Assembly (NCBI RefSeq): GCF_000283155.1
Contig: NW_004454197.1
Location: 13,236,820-13,300,819, forward strand
Origin: Ceratotherium simum simum
Lineage: Eukaryota; Chordata; Mammalia; Perissodactyla; Rhinocerotidae
Reading direction: 5' to 3'
DNA length: 64,000 bases
A model generated the notes under the pieces. That model did not search any database and was not told the DNA's origin. It was given only the letters and a program-made list of their open reading frames with translations. The position numbers were made by a program, and so were the translations under genes. Below are positions 44,580 through 57,549 of this stretch, in pieces (the stretch's first letter is position 1; each line of letters begins with the position of its first letter).

Positions 44580-46140
44580 TTTGCCCTTTACTAATGAAAC
44601 TTGGAACAGAAGGACGGGACCCTCTCTAGTCACATCCAATTTGGAAGGAGTCAAAGGTCAGTTGCAAGCCAAACCAGCAGCTTCTCCTTTGTGGCTTCGG
44701 CCAGGCCAAGTTCCTCTCTGGGGATCAGTCACACACAGGACCTGTCCCCTCTCAGAGTTCCTCTTGGGGCACGGAGAGCCAGGTGCGGCCCCCTGGGGTT
44801 GGGCACTGCCCTCGGCACTGCCCCTCCCTGAGCCTGCTTAGACTGGCACACAGACTGAGGGCCAGTGGGGGGCGCTATGCTTCACCCCTCCAAGTCAGCA
44901 CCCCACGTGGAGGCCAGGAACCCATAGCACCAGCGGGGGGGGGGGTGTTTGATCACTTGGCGCTCACCTTGACACACCAGGGCCATGCAGGAGCGGGCAC
45001 TCCCATGGTTTCAGTTCAGTCTTCTATGACTCAAATGGGCCCTGTCACAATCAGTGATGTCACAGCGGCTGCTGTCTGTCTCTGCAAGTGCGGAGCATGA
45101 GCTATGGATCAAGAGCTGGCACGGGGTCCCCTGCACCTGCTTTCCAGCCTCCCTCTCAGACCTCCCCAGAGGAGGGCCCTAACACTGCAGGCTCTCGAAT
45201 ACCTTCCTGCCCAGGAGGTCTGCAGCCACGACAGGTATTCAGGTGGTGCTCACTAGAATAGGTAGGAGGTCTGTAAAACGCCGAAATACTTCTGGACCGG
45301 TTAGCAAACTGTCAGTGCCCCCAGCCTTCCCAGGGCCTGCAGCCTCCCCACTCTCTAGTGCTTGAAGCTTCATGCCTGTCCAGGAGGGCCACCTAGGACT
45401 GGGGACGGGCTACGGCCCGCTTCTGTTCTGAGGGGGCTGCAGGGCCGGTCTGAGCCTTTCAATACCACCCAGTCTGCATCAGCAGCTTCCAGAGGCGGAG
45501 AGCCCTGAACTTGGGAGTAAGGAGAGCTCCCTGAGACTGGATAGTGTCCATGTCCCCGGTTTACTAATGACGAGAGGCAGACGGAGAGAGGCCCGTGTCG
45601 CTCTCCAAGGACACACGGCTCGTTTGGACAGAGCATGAGCCTCTTGTAGGTTGAGGATGCAGATGAGGGGACAGCGTGAATGGCCTTGGAGTGAGGCCGC
45701 CCTGGGTTCCAGTCCTGACCCCCGCTTTGCCCTGCTGTGCCTCTGGGTGTGCACTGGGCTCGGGCCTCGGTCTCACACGGCCGGGAGAGCATGTCTCACT
45801 GGGCCGCCGTGAGGCAGTGTGGGTGTGGAGCAGGAGGACTTGTGTAGGATGAGTGCCCACCAGCCCCAAACTCTGTCCTCCCCGTGACAGACAGGGCTGC
45901 AGAGACACCGGCACCTTCTAACTTAGCGAGGCCCCAGCAGCCAAGTCCAGGGCCACCTGCCTGCACACAGGACACTACCTACCTCGCCCCAATCCTTGTG
46001 GGGAACAAGCAAGCTCTTTCCCAGTGAAGGCCTCCCAGGGGAGAGTTAAGGAAATCGTCCACCATTCCAACTCTGAATTCTGGCTTGTTAATGTTCAGTT
46101 GTTGGTACTTATAGATGTGACACATGGGCTCGGAGGGGGT
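44580..46140. other. Unique sequence, no gene recognised
   Basis: GC-rich with a G-run at 44936-44945. Overlapping low-complexity frames on both strands. A MIR-like GGTTCCAGTCCTGACCCC patch sits near 45705. No exon is supported. Confidence 0.45.
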
Positions 46141-46174
46141 GAGCTGAGGGGTCCTTGGAGACCACCTAGCCCAA

Positions 46175-46295
46175 CCTTCTCATTTTCCAGGTGAGTTTTT
46201 TAAAAAGCCCAAAAGAGAGGAAGTGACTTGCCTAAGGCCACACAGCATGTCCATGGTTCAGCTGGGACTCCACTCACGGACCCTTGAGTCTGGGG
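46175..46295 (-). mobile_element. MIR-like fragment
   Basis: GAGAGGAAGTGACTTGCCTAAGG, CCACACAGCATGTCCATGG and CAGCTGGGACTCC. Confidence 0.6.
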
Positions 46296-46864
46296 CCCCT
46301 GTGCTCTTGGCTCTGAACGTGGCTACCTAACGTCATTCTAGTTTAGTCCACATGAACCAAGGGCAATTTCTGTGCACAGAGACAGAGCGCGTATCGCCTT
46401 CCTGACTCCAAAGGTTTAAGGGGGGTAGTTACTCAAGGGCAAGGGTGAGGGTTGGGGGGAGGCAGCCACTGGGGCTGGAGGAACCGCCCTGTCGTGCCAC
46501 CTCTGATAGCTGGAGGGGCACAGTCAGCCCCTTGGCCATGTGTGGCCCCTGCTCAGAAGGTGCTGGAGAGTCGGAGCAGTTCCATCAAAATAATCCTTCC
46601 TCTCTCGTCTCAAGACATTTCCAAGAAGCAGAAGGGACAAAGTGGGCTCAGACTTCAGCCTCTCCACTTTGCCACAGGCCCTGGCCCTCTCTCTTGTCCT
46701 GCCTTGTTCATTTGCACTGACTCCACAGCCCTGATGTCCTTGTAGATTCACAGGGTCAAGAGGGGTTCCCTTTATGCTGCCATGTTTGTCAGCCACAGTT
46801 CAGGAACAGTTTATACATGGAACGTACTCATGCATTAAATAAATGGTCTTTCATGTGGGAAGGC

Positions 46865-47060
46865 AGAGAGGCTCCCCTTTGCTGAGTGTTTACTGTGCCA
46901 AGCGCAGCGCCCGCAGGGCCTCTGATTCCTCAGACCTCCCCACGTGAGGGGTATGATACTGTTGGTTTTAGAGATGAAGACATCGAGGCTCTGAGAGGTA
47001 CGTACCTTGCCCCAGGCCACCCAGATGTCGCTGTTCAAGCTAAGTTTGGACCCAGCTCTG
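46865..47060 (-). mobile_element. MIR
   Basis: CTGAGTGTTTACTGTGCCAAGC, TTTTAGAGATGAAGACATCG, AGGCTCTGAGAGGTACG and CCAGGCCACCCAGATG. Confidence 0.75.
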
Positions 47061-47069
47061 AATGACTCC

Positions 47070-49245
47070 AAAATCTGCGTTCTTTTCTGTTCTCTCAGCT
47101 GTCTTTCAAGTCTCAAGAATGGACTGTTCTGGAAAGATTCCAGTTAATAGTCCTTGGCTGCTGGGACTATGGGTCTTGGAGGTTTCTCTGGCTACCTAAT
47201 AAAGTGATCTCTGATGAAAACCTGAGGACATACTTCCTTCCTGTGCCCCTCCTCCGTGACCCACAGGATGTCCTCAGAGCTTGGAAATCCCTGGAAATCC
47301 AGGAGTAGCAGGCGCCAAAAGGATGTCGCAGCCCCCTCCCTTTATTCAGAGAGGCTGGGGAGACGCTCCTTCCCAATAAACTCCTGGGAAGCCACTTACA
47401 AGGACTGGGCGAAGGGAGGGGGGTGAGTCTGGGGGAAATGAGGCCACAGAGCCCCAGAAAAGGCCCGGGTCACCCAACATCCTGCCCTGTCTCCCCTGTG
47501 AGGCCCTATTGTCCTGGCTCGAGCTCCCAGGCTGGCCCGCCTTTGCCACTGCAGCATTCATGAGCTGGCTCTAAGGCCCATTCTGAGTGAGTTAGTGCTA
47601 TTTGTAGAATCTTCTTAAAATACCACAACAGTGCCATTCACGGAGCGTCTGCACAGCGATCGATGGTGGAGGCCGGAACAAAGCTCTCCTGTGCTCGGCA
47701 TCCCACTCTGGCCTCTGCCTGAGGGCGCCCCCTCCGCCCCACTGACGGGGGTGCTGGCGCTCTCCCTGTCCTGGGTGCTCCCGAGCGAGGCCCCATGGGG
47801 TCCAGCACAGCCTCTGGTCCCCCCATGCTGGCCTGGAGCGCGCCCCGGCTCAGGCTGGCCAGCAAAGGGAGTACGGGATGGTGCTCAGCTCTCCGTAAAT
47901 GAGAGGAGGCCCTGCACGTGGCCACCCGACTAGGTGCAGAGCTCCTTCATCTTCCTACTATCTGCCCCGTCATCAGGCCGCACACGGGCTTGCTCAGTTA
48001 CAGCTGGATGGAAGGAGGAGAGCAAGGAATCAGTAAGTGGTCATCAGGGAGGGACCCAGGAGGATAAGCCTATCTCGTCCAGAATCAAACACTCTGGCTC
48101 CTCGTTTCCTCGTTGGCAGGTGCACAGTTTCATCGCGGTCCTCAGTAGTGGCCTCACCAACTGTATCGCTCTTCCCTACCTCAGCAGGCCCCACAGTGCG
48201 TTCTCAGGAACACTCCCTCCTGGGATGTTGAGAGGAGTCACCATTAGCAAAGTGTTTTGTGGTACCTGGGAGGAGCTGAGCAGACTTGAGTGTTTTCCTG
48301 CTGTTGGCCCTTTACCATGCTAATGGGCCCTGCCCTGGGCAGGGATTCTGCACAGAGCTGCCTGGCTGGGCAGTGATGCTCTAGCCGGACCTTCCTGTGT
48401 CCTCTTCAGGATATGGGTGTGGCTGGAGCCCAGGCCATGTACCCATCTGTTCAAAGGGTTTGATGACTTCCCAATTTTTGTCTTTCCCCATTGGTACCCG
48501 ACCATGTATTACAGAGACAATCAGGCATTCCTCCAAAAGGAGGGAGCTCAGCTGTCCCAGCCTGTGCCTGCGGCCAAGAGCCCGTAGTGGGCCTTGCTGT
48601 GTGACTGCGAGTGGCTGGCAGGACCCCCCTCACTACCTGGCAGCCTGGAACCAGCAGCTCCATCACTGAGCAGCTGTGCCAGCCAGGACTGATGTCTAGG
48701 CCCCCATGGTGGGTTTTTAAACTTCAGCAGGTCCCCAACAAGTCCCTGGTAACAGCTAGTCATAAAGGACCCTGGGCCACTCCCTGACCCGTGGTGGGGT
48801 CACTACACACACCGCAGCACAAGGTGTGGTCCCCGACCAGGGCCGTGCCCCGCAGTGCAAACCTGTCTGGGGTGAGGGCCAGGTGAGCACCCCAAGGATG
48901 GTTCTGGGATTCTCGAAGCACTACCATGTAAAGAACAACACCCCCTCAGTGTGGACAGTGGTCGCCCTGACAGTTGAAGTGGAGTCGGAGCATCCTGGTG
49001 GAAGGTGGGACAGCCCCCGGGAGCCGGCCCTCTCTGCGACACGAGGCCCATGTCACTCACCAGCTGCAGGACGTCGGGCAGAGGACTTGGCACTTATGCG
49101 CCTTGGTTCCCCGTGAGTGAAGTGGGATCTGTAAGGCCTAGGCTAGGGATTGCTGTGGGGATGAGGGGGGCCGAGCCGAGGAGGGCCTCGTTGCTGGCAG
49201 CATCCTATCTGTGGTGAATTACCAGAGAAGGGAGGTTTCGCGGTT
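47070..49245. other. Unique sequence, no gene recognised
   Basis: Mixed composition. No repeat is confidently recognised over most of it. Frames up to 129 codons (47934-48323) lack domains. Confidence 0.4.
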
Positions 49246-49249
49246 TCTG

Positions 49250-49345
49250 TGGGCTGCTCTCACCCCCACTGAGGCTCTGAGCTCCCTGAGGACGGGAATG
49301 GCCTGCTTGTCATCCTGCTGTCCTCAGCACGTGACACCTGCACGG
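49250..49345 (+). mobile_element. L2 3' end
   Basis: GAGCTCCCTGAGGACGGGAATG and CTGTCCTCAGCACGTGACACC follow the L2 3' end. Confidence 0.55.
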
Positions 49346-50089
49346 ATGGCTGTCCTAGAAAGAGATGGGGGAAGCTGGTCAGATGCTGCTGTGCAAGGAG
49401 GGTCTTGCACACCAAGGGCCGGAGAGGAGGGGACTGACTTCATTATGTGCGTGTTTGAACAGTTGATTTTGTTGATGTTGTTCGCCCTTTGCCCCAGAAC
49501 ACTGATCTTTCAGGACTCTGAATTTTCGTGTCCTCTGTTTCTTCTCTTGCCGCCGCCTGTGACTTCCTGATGCCGTCAGGATGGCGGCCTGTGTCAGCTC
49601 TTCCGACCCTTTTTAACCACCTGGTCTAATCCACTGGGTACCACGGAGCCAGTGAGACGTGCATGTTAGAAATGTGTGTAAAGGAAGAGCAGGCGAGCCC
49701 CGAGTAAGGGCCCGGGGAGCCAGCGCTGTGGCTCTTGCTGTCTTGAAGCCTGTTTTGGCCTCGCATTCATTGTTTTACTTGTCTTGGACTCTAGACAGAT
49801 GAGGTTGCCAGATGAGTGATTTCTGGACACACGAGGTGTCTTTGTAATGCCCTAGGTGTGGGAGGGATGGGCAAGTCACCCTGGGGGTGGCTATTTTTCT
49901 GGCTGTGCAAGTTGACTCTTCACCCGAGGAAGGCTAAGGTAGCAAAGACCCCAGCAAACAAGGGGTTTCCCAAGGACCCTCCTGCAGGTGAGACTGAGGA
50001 GGCAGGAGGCGCTGAGAGGCTGGAGGAGTTGGGGTTTTGCTCCCCAGCCCTACCAGCTCTGCTGAGGGGGAAAGCACTGGATGTCAGAG

Positions 50090-50210
50090 AGATGAGGCGT
50101 AAAATCTGAGCTCTGGCCCTCTGGCTGAGAGACCTTGAGCAGTTTTCTTCTGTAGAAAATGGAAAGACAAGCCCTTCCTCGAGGTTGTCTTGAGCTTCGT
50201 GAGAACACTT
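50090..50210 (+). mobile_element. MIR fragment
   Basis: GAGACCTTGAGCAGTTTTC, TTCTGTAGAAAATGGAAAG and CGAGGTTGTCTTGAGC match the MIR core. Confidence 0.6.
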
Positions 50211-50256
50211 AGGCCGCCATGTTGTTTTAACTCTGGGAGGAGAGGATTCACATAAG

Positions 50257-50429
50257 CTATGGTGTGAACTGGTGCCTCCAGAGGGCGCTATTCATTTAGA
50301 CTACAATGAGAATGGCTGCCTGGGGTGGGGCAGGCACTTAGACTGCAATGTGAGTATCAGCCTCCAGGAGTGCCATTTATTAAAACTGTAAGGTGAACGG
50401 CTGCCTCCGGAGGGTTCCATGCACTTAGA
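50257..50429 (+). repeat. Minisatellite, about four 42-44 bp units
   Basis: Units at 50257-50300, 50301-50342, 50343-50385 and 50386-50429 share the scheme CTRYAATGTGAAYGGCTGCC, a CAGGAGGG-like core and CACTTAGA end. Units diverge by roughly a quarter to a third. A partial fifth unit may follow. Confidence 0.8.
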
Positions 50430-51374
50430 TGCTATGTCCTGGAGTTGCACTGGGAAGTGGTGCTGGTTAACAGTGAACGTGTTACCTTCCATCCTGGCAC
50501 CAGCAAGACTTTACTTGTCTGGTTGTTCATACGTGGCCTCCAGAAAGGAGGCAGCTTATAAAAATCGTATGTTGTTTTGTTAAGAACCTTAAGAATTTGG
50601 GTGAAAAAGAGTGTGGGGAGGACGTTAGCTAAAGCTCTGAGTTCTCCACACCTGCTGGTGGTCGGCCCATGTTCAGCTTGACCTCACCAGAACTGTGCAG
50701 AGAGGAACAGAGCATCAGTGAGAGACCCATGGCGTCTGTATCCAGTGAAGGGAATTTCTTCTGTGCCCAACATAGATTTGGTGCTCGACAAACTTCCCCG
50801 TGACCGGCTGGAGGAGGCAGAAAGGCCCTGGGGAGGGGGGCTGCAGCGTTGGCTGTGTAGGCACGGGCATGGACTCCCACGGGCCCCTGGCACTGCTCTG
50901 CCATTGGGCAAGTCACCTGCCTCAGCCTCTGCACCCAGAGCCTCAGTCGGTGCACTCAGCCCTCTCTCCAGCCAGAGAGAGGCCTTACAGGCCTTTGCCT
51001 ATGTCTGCTGCCTGCCGCCTTCATGAAGCCCTCCAGATGCCTCTCTCTTCATCCTGGCCTCAGGGAGGAGGCCAAACTCCTGAGAGAGGTAGAAATCATT
51101 TACACCAAGGAATTCCCCCTCCGCCACTCCTCCAAGCTGCTGCCACCAGGGTTCCCCCTCCCCACCCCGGAGAGTTCCTGTGATGCTGAGGTTTTGTGAT
51201 GCAGAACTGGGGAGGGGGTTATGACCATCTCCATCATAAAGAGCCGAGAGGCAGAGGAGGCACCGCCAGCCTCCACGCCTACATCCTCCCAGACCGTGGA
51301 GTCAAGAGCAGATGTCTTTGTTGTGGCTAATTTGGCTTCTTGGGTAGCCGCCCAGTCTGCGGCTGACCCCACGC

Positions 51375-51480
51375 GCCCTTGGCTCCCTGAGGACTAGGGC
51401 CATGTCTGCTTCATTTTTGTGTCCCCATTTCCTAGCATGGCGTCTGGCGGGACTTGGAGCTCGTGAGATGATAGGATCAG
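51375..51480 (+). mobile_element. L2 3' end
   Basis: GGCTCCCTGAGGACTAGGGCC, ATGTCTGCTTCATTTTTGTG and CCTAGCATGGCGTC follow L2. Confidence 0.6.
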
Positions 51481-52574
51481 AGAATGTCCTTCAGGGCAGT
51501 GGTTCTCAAACAGCTACCACCTGGGGGCAAACAAGCACTTCCTTCCAGTCACGGGAGAAACAGAGATATAGGTCAGGGGCGGGCTGGCCGGCACCTCCGG
51601 GTGTTGGTAGGAATCTAGACAGGTCCTTGGGTGATGGTCAGCCCCTGTCCCGTGCCCCAGGCCTTCCCCTGTGATGCCAAGCTTGGGAGGGGGAGGATGG
51701 AGCCACCAGCCAGGAAAAGGGAATCCGGGCAGAGGTCCCTGGTCTGCTTTTCAACCAGTTGGGCTTGAGCCCAAGGTGGGGACCATTGGGAGGGAGGTGA
51801 GAGGGGACACCACCAGCATTTTTTAAATCAATGCTTACAATTACACAGTGACTTTTATTTATTATATTTAGTCTCAAATGTGCCCTTTCTGGAGACAGTG
51901 AGCTGGACGTGGTGGGGCTTGGGACACCCCCTCCTCCCCCCAGTGAGGGGGGAGGGGCGGGCAGCACTAGTGAAGACAGCAGCTGTGGTCTTGTTACCTC
52001 TGCAGCTGACGCTGTAACACTGTAGAAGTAAGTCCCTGCTCAGTCACTGGGGAGGCTGACTCTGACCCTTTGTAAGGAAGCTGCGCTGAGTAGGTGCTTC
52101 ATCAATGTGAGTTCCCTTTCCCTTCCTTAGAATTGTGAATGAAGCCATATTCCCTCCAGGTCACTCAGCATAAATCAGATTTTTTTCGATTCTAAGGGCC
52201 AGACCCCCCTCCCCCCCCCCACTCTTGAACAGTCCAGAACCTGCTCTTCATCTGACAATTGGCATATTCCATCTTAATATATTGCTATTTTTAACTTATT
52301 TTTTTCTACACAAAGTTATTTTTAAATTGTGGGGGGCAGGGGGCTGGCCTTACAGTCAGTGGTCTTTTCCGATCTGGGCCGTGCGGTGTTCCTGCTGGGC
52401 CTGGCTTCCTGGCTTCTCTGACGCCAGGCCTAGGGCCCGAGGTGCCCCTGCAGACGCAGTTGTCACAGAGTGGTCTCAGCCCCACTCCGCAGACCTTGGG
52501 AATCCCTCCTAGCGCTGGAGTTGCAGTTTTGCATTAGTTTGTGATCCCAGGTCAGGCCTGTCTCCCCTCCAGGC

Positions 52575-52670
52575 CTCTTCCTCCGGGAGGCAGGGACTCT
52601 TGGTTTAGTCACTGCTGTGTCCCAGCTAGTGGCACAGTGCCCGGCACGTGGTAGACCCTCAGTAGGTATT
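52575..52670 (+). mobile_element. L2 3' end
   Basis: GCAGGGACTCTTGGTTTAGTC, GTGTCCCAGCTAGTGGCAC and CGGCACGTGGTAGACCCTC, then CAGTAGGTATTTGTGGAA. Confidence 0.65.
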
Positions 52671-52671
52671 T

Positions 52672-52995
52672 GTGGAAGGGGGAATGGGATAAGGAAAACT
52701 GGGAGCGGGTGAGGGGACAGTCAGGGAAGGTGAAGGAGAAGTGGGGATATTGGAGCTGGGTCTTAATGAATGAGTAGGAGTTTACCAGGTGGACAAAGTG
52801 GGAAAGGCGTCCCAAGAAAAGGGAACAGCATGTGCAAAGACAGCGAGGCATGAAGTGCATGGTATATCCCAGGAACAGGAAGTAGGGCAGAGAGCCTGGA
52901 GTGTCCAATGAGATGGGGGAGTAGCTGCCTGGGCTGAAAGGTACTCTCAGCTGACCACAGAGGAGCCCCAGCAGGCAGCAGTGAACCATGACGTG
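52672..52995 (-). mobile_element. L2 fragment
   Basis: CTTAATGAATGAGTAGGAG, TTTACCAGGTGGACAAAG and GGAACAGCATGTGCAAAGAC are the reverse complement of the L2 region …CTTTGCACATGCTGTTCC…. Confidence 0.7.
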
Positions 52996-52999
52996 TCCT

Positions 53000-53590
53000 G
53001 AAGGCAGAGGAGAGAGGCTGTGGTGTGGAATTCTTACCCAGAAGGAAGAGACCTGACTTGCGTTTCAGGGAGGACCTCTGGCCAAGCCCAGGCATTCCCC
53101 AGCAGGCCCACGTTCTTCCCTCACTTCTGCAATTGTCCCTGTGAGGAAAACGGTGGCCCCACTTCTCCCACGGGCGCTGCGTGGGGCAAGGTCAACTCAA
53201 ACATCCCCAGAACCGCAAAGGATTTTCCATGAAAATGCTGGTTTTGAGAAATGAAACTCTGCTAGAGGGATCGCCTGGCAGAAGGGGAAGTCGAAGCTCA
53301 AACCATTTGGAGGACATTGGGGGCATTTTCCTCAATTAAAAGTACTCAAAGCGCTGGGCAGGTCTAACTTCTCCAGGGCCAAACCCAGGAGCTACCACCC
53401 GTCTCAACAATGAAAAGAAACAAGCGTTTTCTCCACAAGACAGTAATCTATGCCCTTGATGACACACCCACACACACTTCAAGAGTCTATAGCGAGAGGT
53501 AAGCCTCTTGTGGGCCTGAGCCTGCCGCCACCTCTCCGAAGCGAGCCCAGGTCCCCGGGGGCTGCTTGTCCTTTCAGAAATAGGCAGCCG
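53000..53590. other. Unique sequence, no gene recognised
   Basis: No repeat or exon supported. Confidence 0.4.
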
Positions 53591-55540
53591 CGGCCGTGCG
53601 TTCACGCCACTCGGACACAAATGGCAGCATATCCTTCACGCTGTAGTTTGCTTTTTCCATGTAATGTGTTATCCCATATCACATAGTTCCACCACCTTCC
53701 CTTTTGGGATGTACATAATTTACTGAACCAGGATATTATTTATTTAACTTGAGGGACAGTTAAGTTGTTCCCAGTTTATTCTTCCTGCCTCCTTATGCAC
53801 GTGTAAATTTATCTGCAGGGTAAATTCCACAGGAAGAGATTGCTGGGTCCGTTAAAATTTTGATAGATATCGTGAAATTCTTCCCCAAAGAGGTTGTGCA
53901 AAAATCTACTTCTACCAACATGGTAAGGGTCTGCCTGCTTTCGTCACTGCCTCCCTCAGGTTGGTACCTCCAGCTGCGAGCCCCTCCCACGCCCTGGTGA
54001 GCTGGTCACCCTACTCCCTCTAAGTGACTCCCAGGCGCCAGTATGCCCACCACGGCTGGTTCACCACTGAGTGCGCAGCCTGCAGCCACCTCACTGCCCT
54101 CACCGCCCACATGTGATGTGACGAGGTTGATGTCACTTGTCACTTTATACTAAATTCTATTTTCATTTAGTTTTTAAAATAGGAACGTGGTTCAAATATC
54201 AAAAGGCAAAAAGCCAACCTCCTTGCACCCTTTTCCTCCAGCCACCCACTTCCCTCCCCAGAAGAACCGCTGCTCCCAGCGTCTTCTGTCTCCTCCCAGG
54301 AATGTTTTGCACATATTCAAACAAATAAGTACGTCTCCTGTTCTTCCTCCTTCTCTGCCTTTGCAAAAGCTATAGCATATCATTGCGTTTTTTGCTTAAC
54401 GGTATCTAGCAGAGAACATTGCAAATCTGGGCAGAAAGTGCATCCTCATTCTTTTTAATACCTGCAAAGCATCACGTTTTATGAATGTATATCCCTCTCC
54501 TCTCCTTCCGTCGTTTGTCTTTTCACTTTCTTTTCTTTGCCATGCAAATGTTTTTAACTTTTGTGTGGTGAAATTTTCTTTTTGTGGTCTCTGGTGTTTT
54601 GTCATTCAGAGAGGCCTTTCCCACCTCGAGATGATGAGAAATTTCCCCCACGATTGATTCTGGGACTTTTGTGGTTTCATTTTTCATCTTTAAATCTTTG
54701 ATCCCTCATGAATTTTTATTTTGTTATAAGGTGTGACATAAGGATTCAACTTGATAGTTTTTCTCCAGTTGTCCCTGTTCCATTTATAAAACAATTCGTT
54801 TTGTACTCACCCATTTGAAGTAACTCCTTAATTTTGTTGAGACTGCTCGAGTGTGTTAGAGTCTCTCTGTTCTTGCTGTGCAGTACCGCGCTGCTTTCAT
54901 ATTGTAGCTGTGTGCTCTGCTCTGTTTTCATCATCGGTAGGGCTGGTCTGACTTCGTTATTCTTTTTTTCAAAACTGCATTTGCTATTTTTGCTTATGAA
55001 CTTTAGAATCAACTTGTCTAATGTAAAAAGAAATGCTATTAGCATTTTATTGTCTTAAATTTACAGACTAAATTAGGGGAACTTGTCATCTCTGTTATGT
55101 TGAGTTTTCCTATTTTTATGATTTCTGTTTCTTCTAATTTATAAATAGACTGTGATTTCTGTGTATTAATTTTGTGTCTGGCTACCTTGCTGAATTCTCT
55201 TATTGCTTGTAACATTTTTTCAGTTCGTTGACTTAGGTTTTCCGCATATATAAATAATAACAGCAATAATAATACCACCACATCCTCCCCCGCCCTCTGG
55301 CTTTTATAGTTTTATGGTCTTTCTCTGATCTAATTGCACTGGCGAATACTTCCAGGAAAATGTGATGTCACGGTGTGCTGGTGGCTGTGTTTGTGTTGTC
55401 CCTGGCTTTGAGGGGAATGCCTCTAGTGTCTCTCCACTAAACATAATGTTGAGGAAGGATCCATCTATTCCCATTTAACGTAGAATTTTTATCAAAATGG
55501 ATGTTAAAGGTTGTCAAGTGCCTTCGAGGTTCCTCCTCAG
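53590..55540 (-). mobile_element. L1M block (3' UTR and ORF2), antisense, diverged
   Basis: 53600-54500 holds antisense 3' UTR-type text (TTCCACAGGAAGAGATTGCTGGG, CCTCATTCTTTTTAATACC), interrupted by unique-looking DNA at about 53940-54130. 54600-55540 holds ORF2. The minus strand at 55039-55281 encodes AIREFSKVARHKINTQKSQS, the conserved thumb-region text of L1 ORF2. Frames are broken throughout. Confidence 0.75.
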
Positions 55541-55664
55541 ACCTCAGCCGTGGGTCCACTGGTGTGCCCTGCTGGCCCTGAGACCTGCCTGCCCTGGCAG
55601 CCCCTGGAGGAGCTGATCAAGGAATGAGGGGCTGCCTGGTGGCTCTCATGGTCTCTGTGCCAGG

Positions 55665-56010
55665 CTGCTTTCAGCTGCAAGAAGCAGAAAAGCTCACTTA
55701 ACTGGGTTACATTAAAGAAGATGTGTTATTCTCACAGACCCACACACCCAGCGGTGGGCAGCTCCTGGGGTAGTGATTCGGGGGCTCAGCAAAGTCAGCA
55801 AGGGCTTGGGCTCCCCCTCTGCCCTCTTTGGCCTGTTGGCTTTGCTCACTGGTCAGTGTGGTCATAAGATGACCACCAAGAGTCCCACAGGCAGGACATG
55901 CCCCCTTGATGAAGCGGGGTGTCTTGATGGGGTCCTGACTTCTAGGAAGCCTTTCTCCGAAGCCCCTCCGAGGACCTCCCCTGTCTCTCAGAGGCTGTGT
56001 CTCCAGTCTT
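55665..56010. mobile_element. Probable old interspersed repeat, family not named
   Basis: GGCTGCTTTCAGCTGCAAG, AGAAGATGTGTTATTCTCAC, GGGGCTCAGCAAAGTCAGC and AAGCCTTTCTCCGAAGCCCC recall an LTR- or DNA-type mammalian repeat. Confidence 0.35.
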
Positions 56011-57540
56011 AGGAGGGCCTGTAAAATGTAACTGGTTTTCATTTCTTTAAAAATCATATTTAATGTCTCATAAGTGCTCATTTTTAACGGCTACATGTGA
56101 TCCCGTCACGGTTATGTACCTCACTTTACCAAGCCTCGCCCCTGTTTTGGACATTACATTGCTTCTAATATTTTACAGGAGTTTGTTGTTGCTTCCTTGT
56201 TTGGGCGTTTTTGGGATCTGAAACAGTGTGCACTCTGTGGCCACTGCCTTTCTCAGGCAAACAAGAATTTCACTTTTGCTTCCAGCTCATCAGAGGTGCA
56301 ATGGAAAGCTAGAGGGGGTGCGAGAACCCCACAAACAACGGGGGGCCCACTGCACGCTGCTTGGGGCACGGAGGGCTCTAACTCTCTGCCTGGGACTTGG
56401 GGGGTGTTGGGACATGCTTTTTTAATATGTCCGTGATTTCCGTGACGTCCTGGCCCTGGGGGAAGGGGGCCAGTGAGGGCCTTGATGGGGAATGTCTAGA
56501 GGCCCTGAGGACAGATGGGCGGGCGCCTGGCACACCCTGTTCACTACTTGAGATCAAAGAAGTCTTCTCGGCCAGCACACCCCAAGGAGGAGAGGGGCCG
56601 ACATGAGGTTTCCACGTCCCCCACTGTAGTGACACTGGGTACAGTCTGTGCGGGGACAGGGGACCCCACTCCTCCCCATCCTGCTCCGCCGGCTTTCTCC
56701 TTTCTTCACAGGATCCTGTCTTCCCTCTCAGAAAACAGAGCACCCGCCGCCCTAGGTGGATGTCACATGCATGGAGCTTTGTGAAGGCTGATGCCCTCAG
56801 GGCTGCATCCTCTTTCCTCTGGGTCCACGTACAGCGACCCTAGGGGACAGATTCAAGAGAGCCTTAAAGGAACCTTGGGGACCTGAAGTCTCTGCTTCTC
56901 TCCACCCAACGCCTCCCCTCCTGACATTCTGCCCTCCGCCTCCACCTCCCCTGGGAGAGTCCCTGGGAGGGCAACCTTTTCCCCAGTGACAGAGGGTGAC
57001 AGAGCTAGGGCACCTTGGGCCCACTGCAGTGCTGCCCTGGGGATGGAGCAGGGTGGGGAGGGAGAGCATCTAGGAGCCCCTGGGCTCTGCGGTTGCCTGT
57101 GTGGTTAGTTGGGGAGGAGGATCCATCAGGCAGCCAGCTGACAGGAGACACCAGGCTGCCTTGCTTCATTCCCGTGTCTTGGAGAGTTCCCTGCCTCTTA
57201 CTTCCGTTTTTCCGTGGGGTTCCTTCTTTCCCTACCTGTTCAGACTTATTTGGGGCACATATTTAGGTCACAAGACAACCTTTTACCTACTTACTTCCAG
57301 GCCCCAGCGACAGATGACAGCCCAGCACTCGCTCTTGCACTCAGCGTCCTCTTTCCTCCTTCCCCTCCACCTCCCCAAGTCTCTTTTTTTTCTGTGCATT
57401 TATGACAATAATAAGGCTTTCTAGAAACTCAGAGGTGGGTGGATTGTCAGCCTCCTCATGTCCCTGGCTGAGGGCTGCTGCTCACAGTAGCCCTAAGAAG
57501 GGACGCGGAAAGCAGAAGGCCCGGCTCCCCCTAAGACCCT
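56010..57540. other. Unique sequence, no gene recognised
   Basis: 56040-56190 is AT-rich and L1M-like at low confidence. The rest is GC-rich and unassigned. Confidence 0.4.
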
Positions 57541-57549
57541 GCCCCGTTA

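Noticed and set aside
53450..53686. Possible short exon
   Set aside because: Only an open frame. No convincing acceptor/donor pair or conserved peptide visible.
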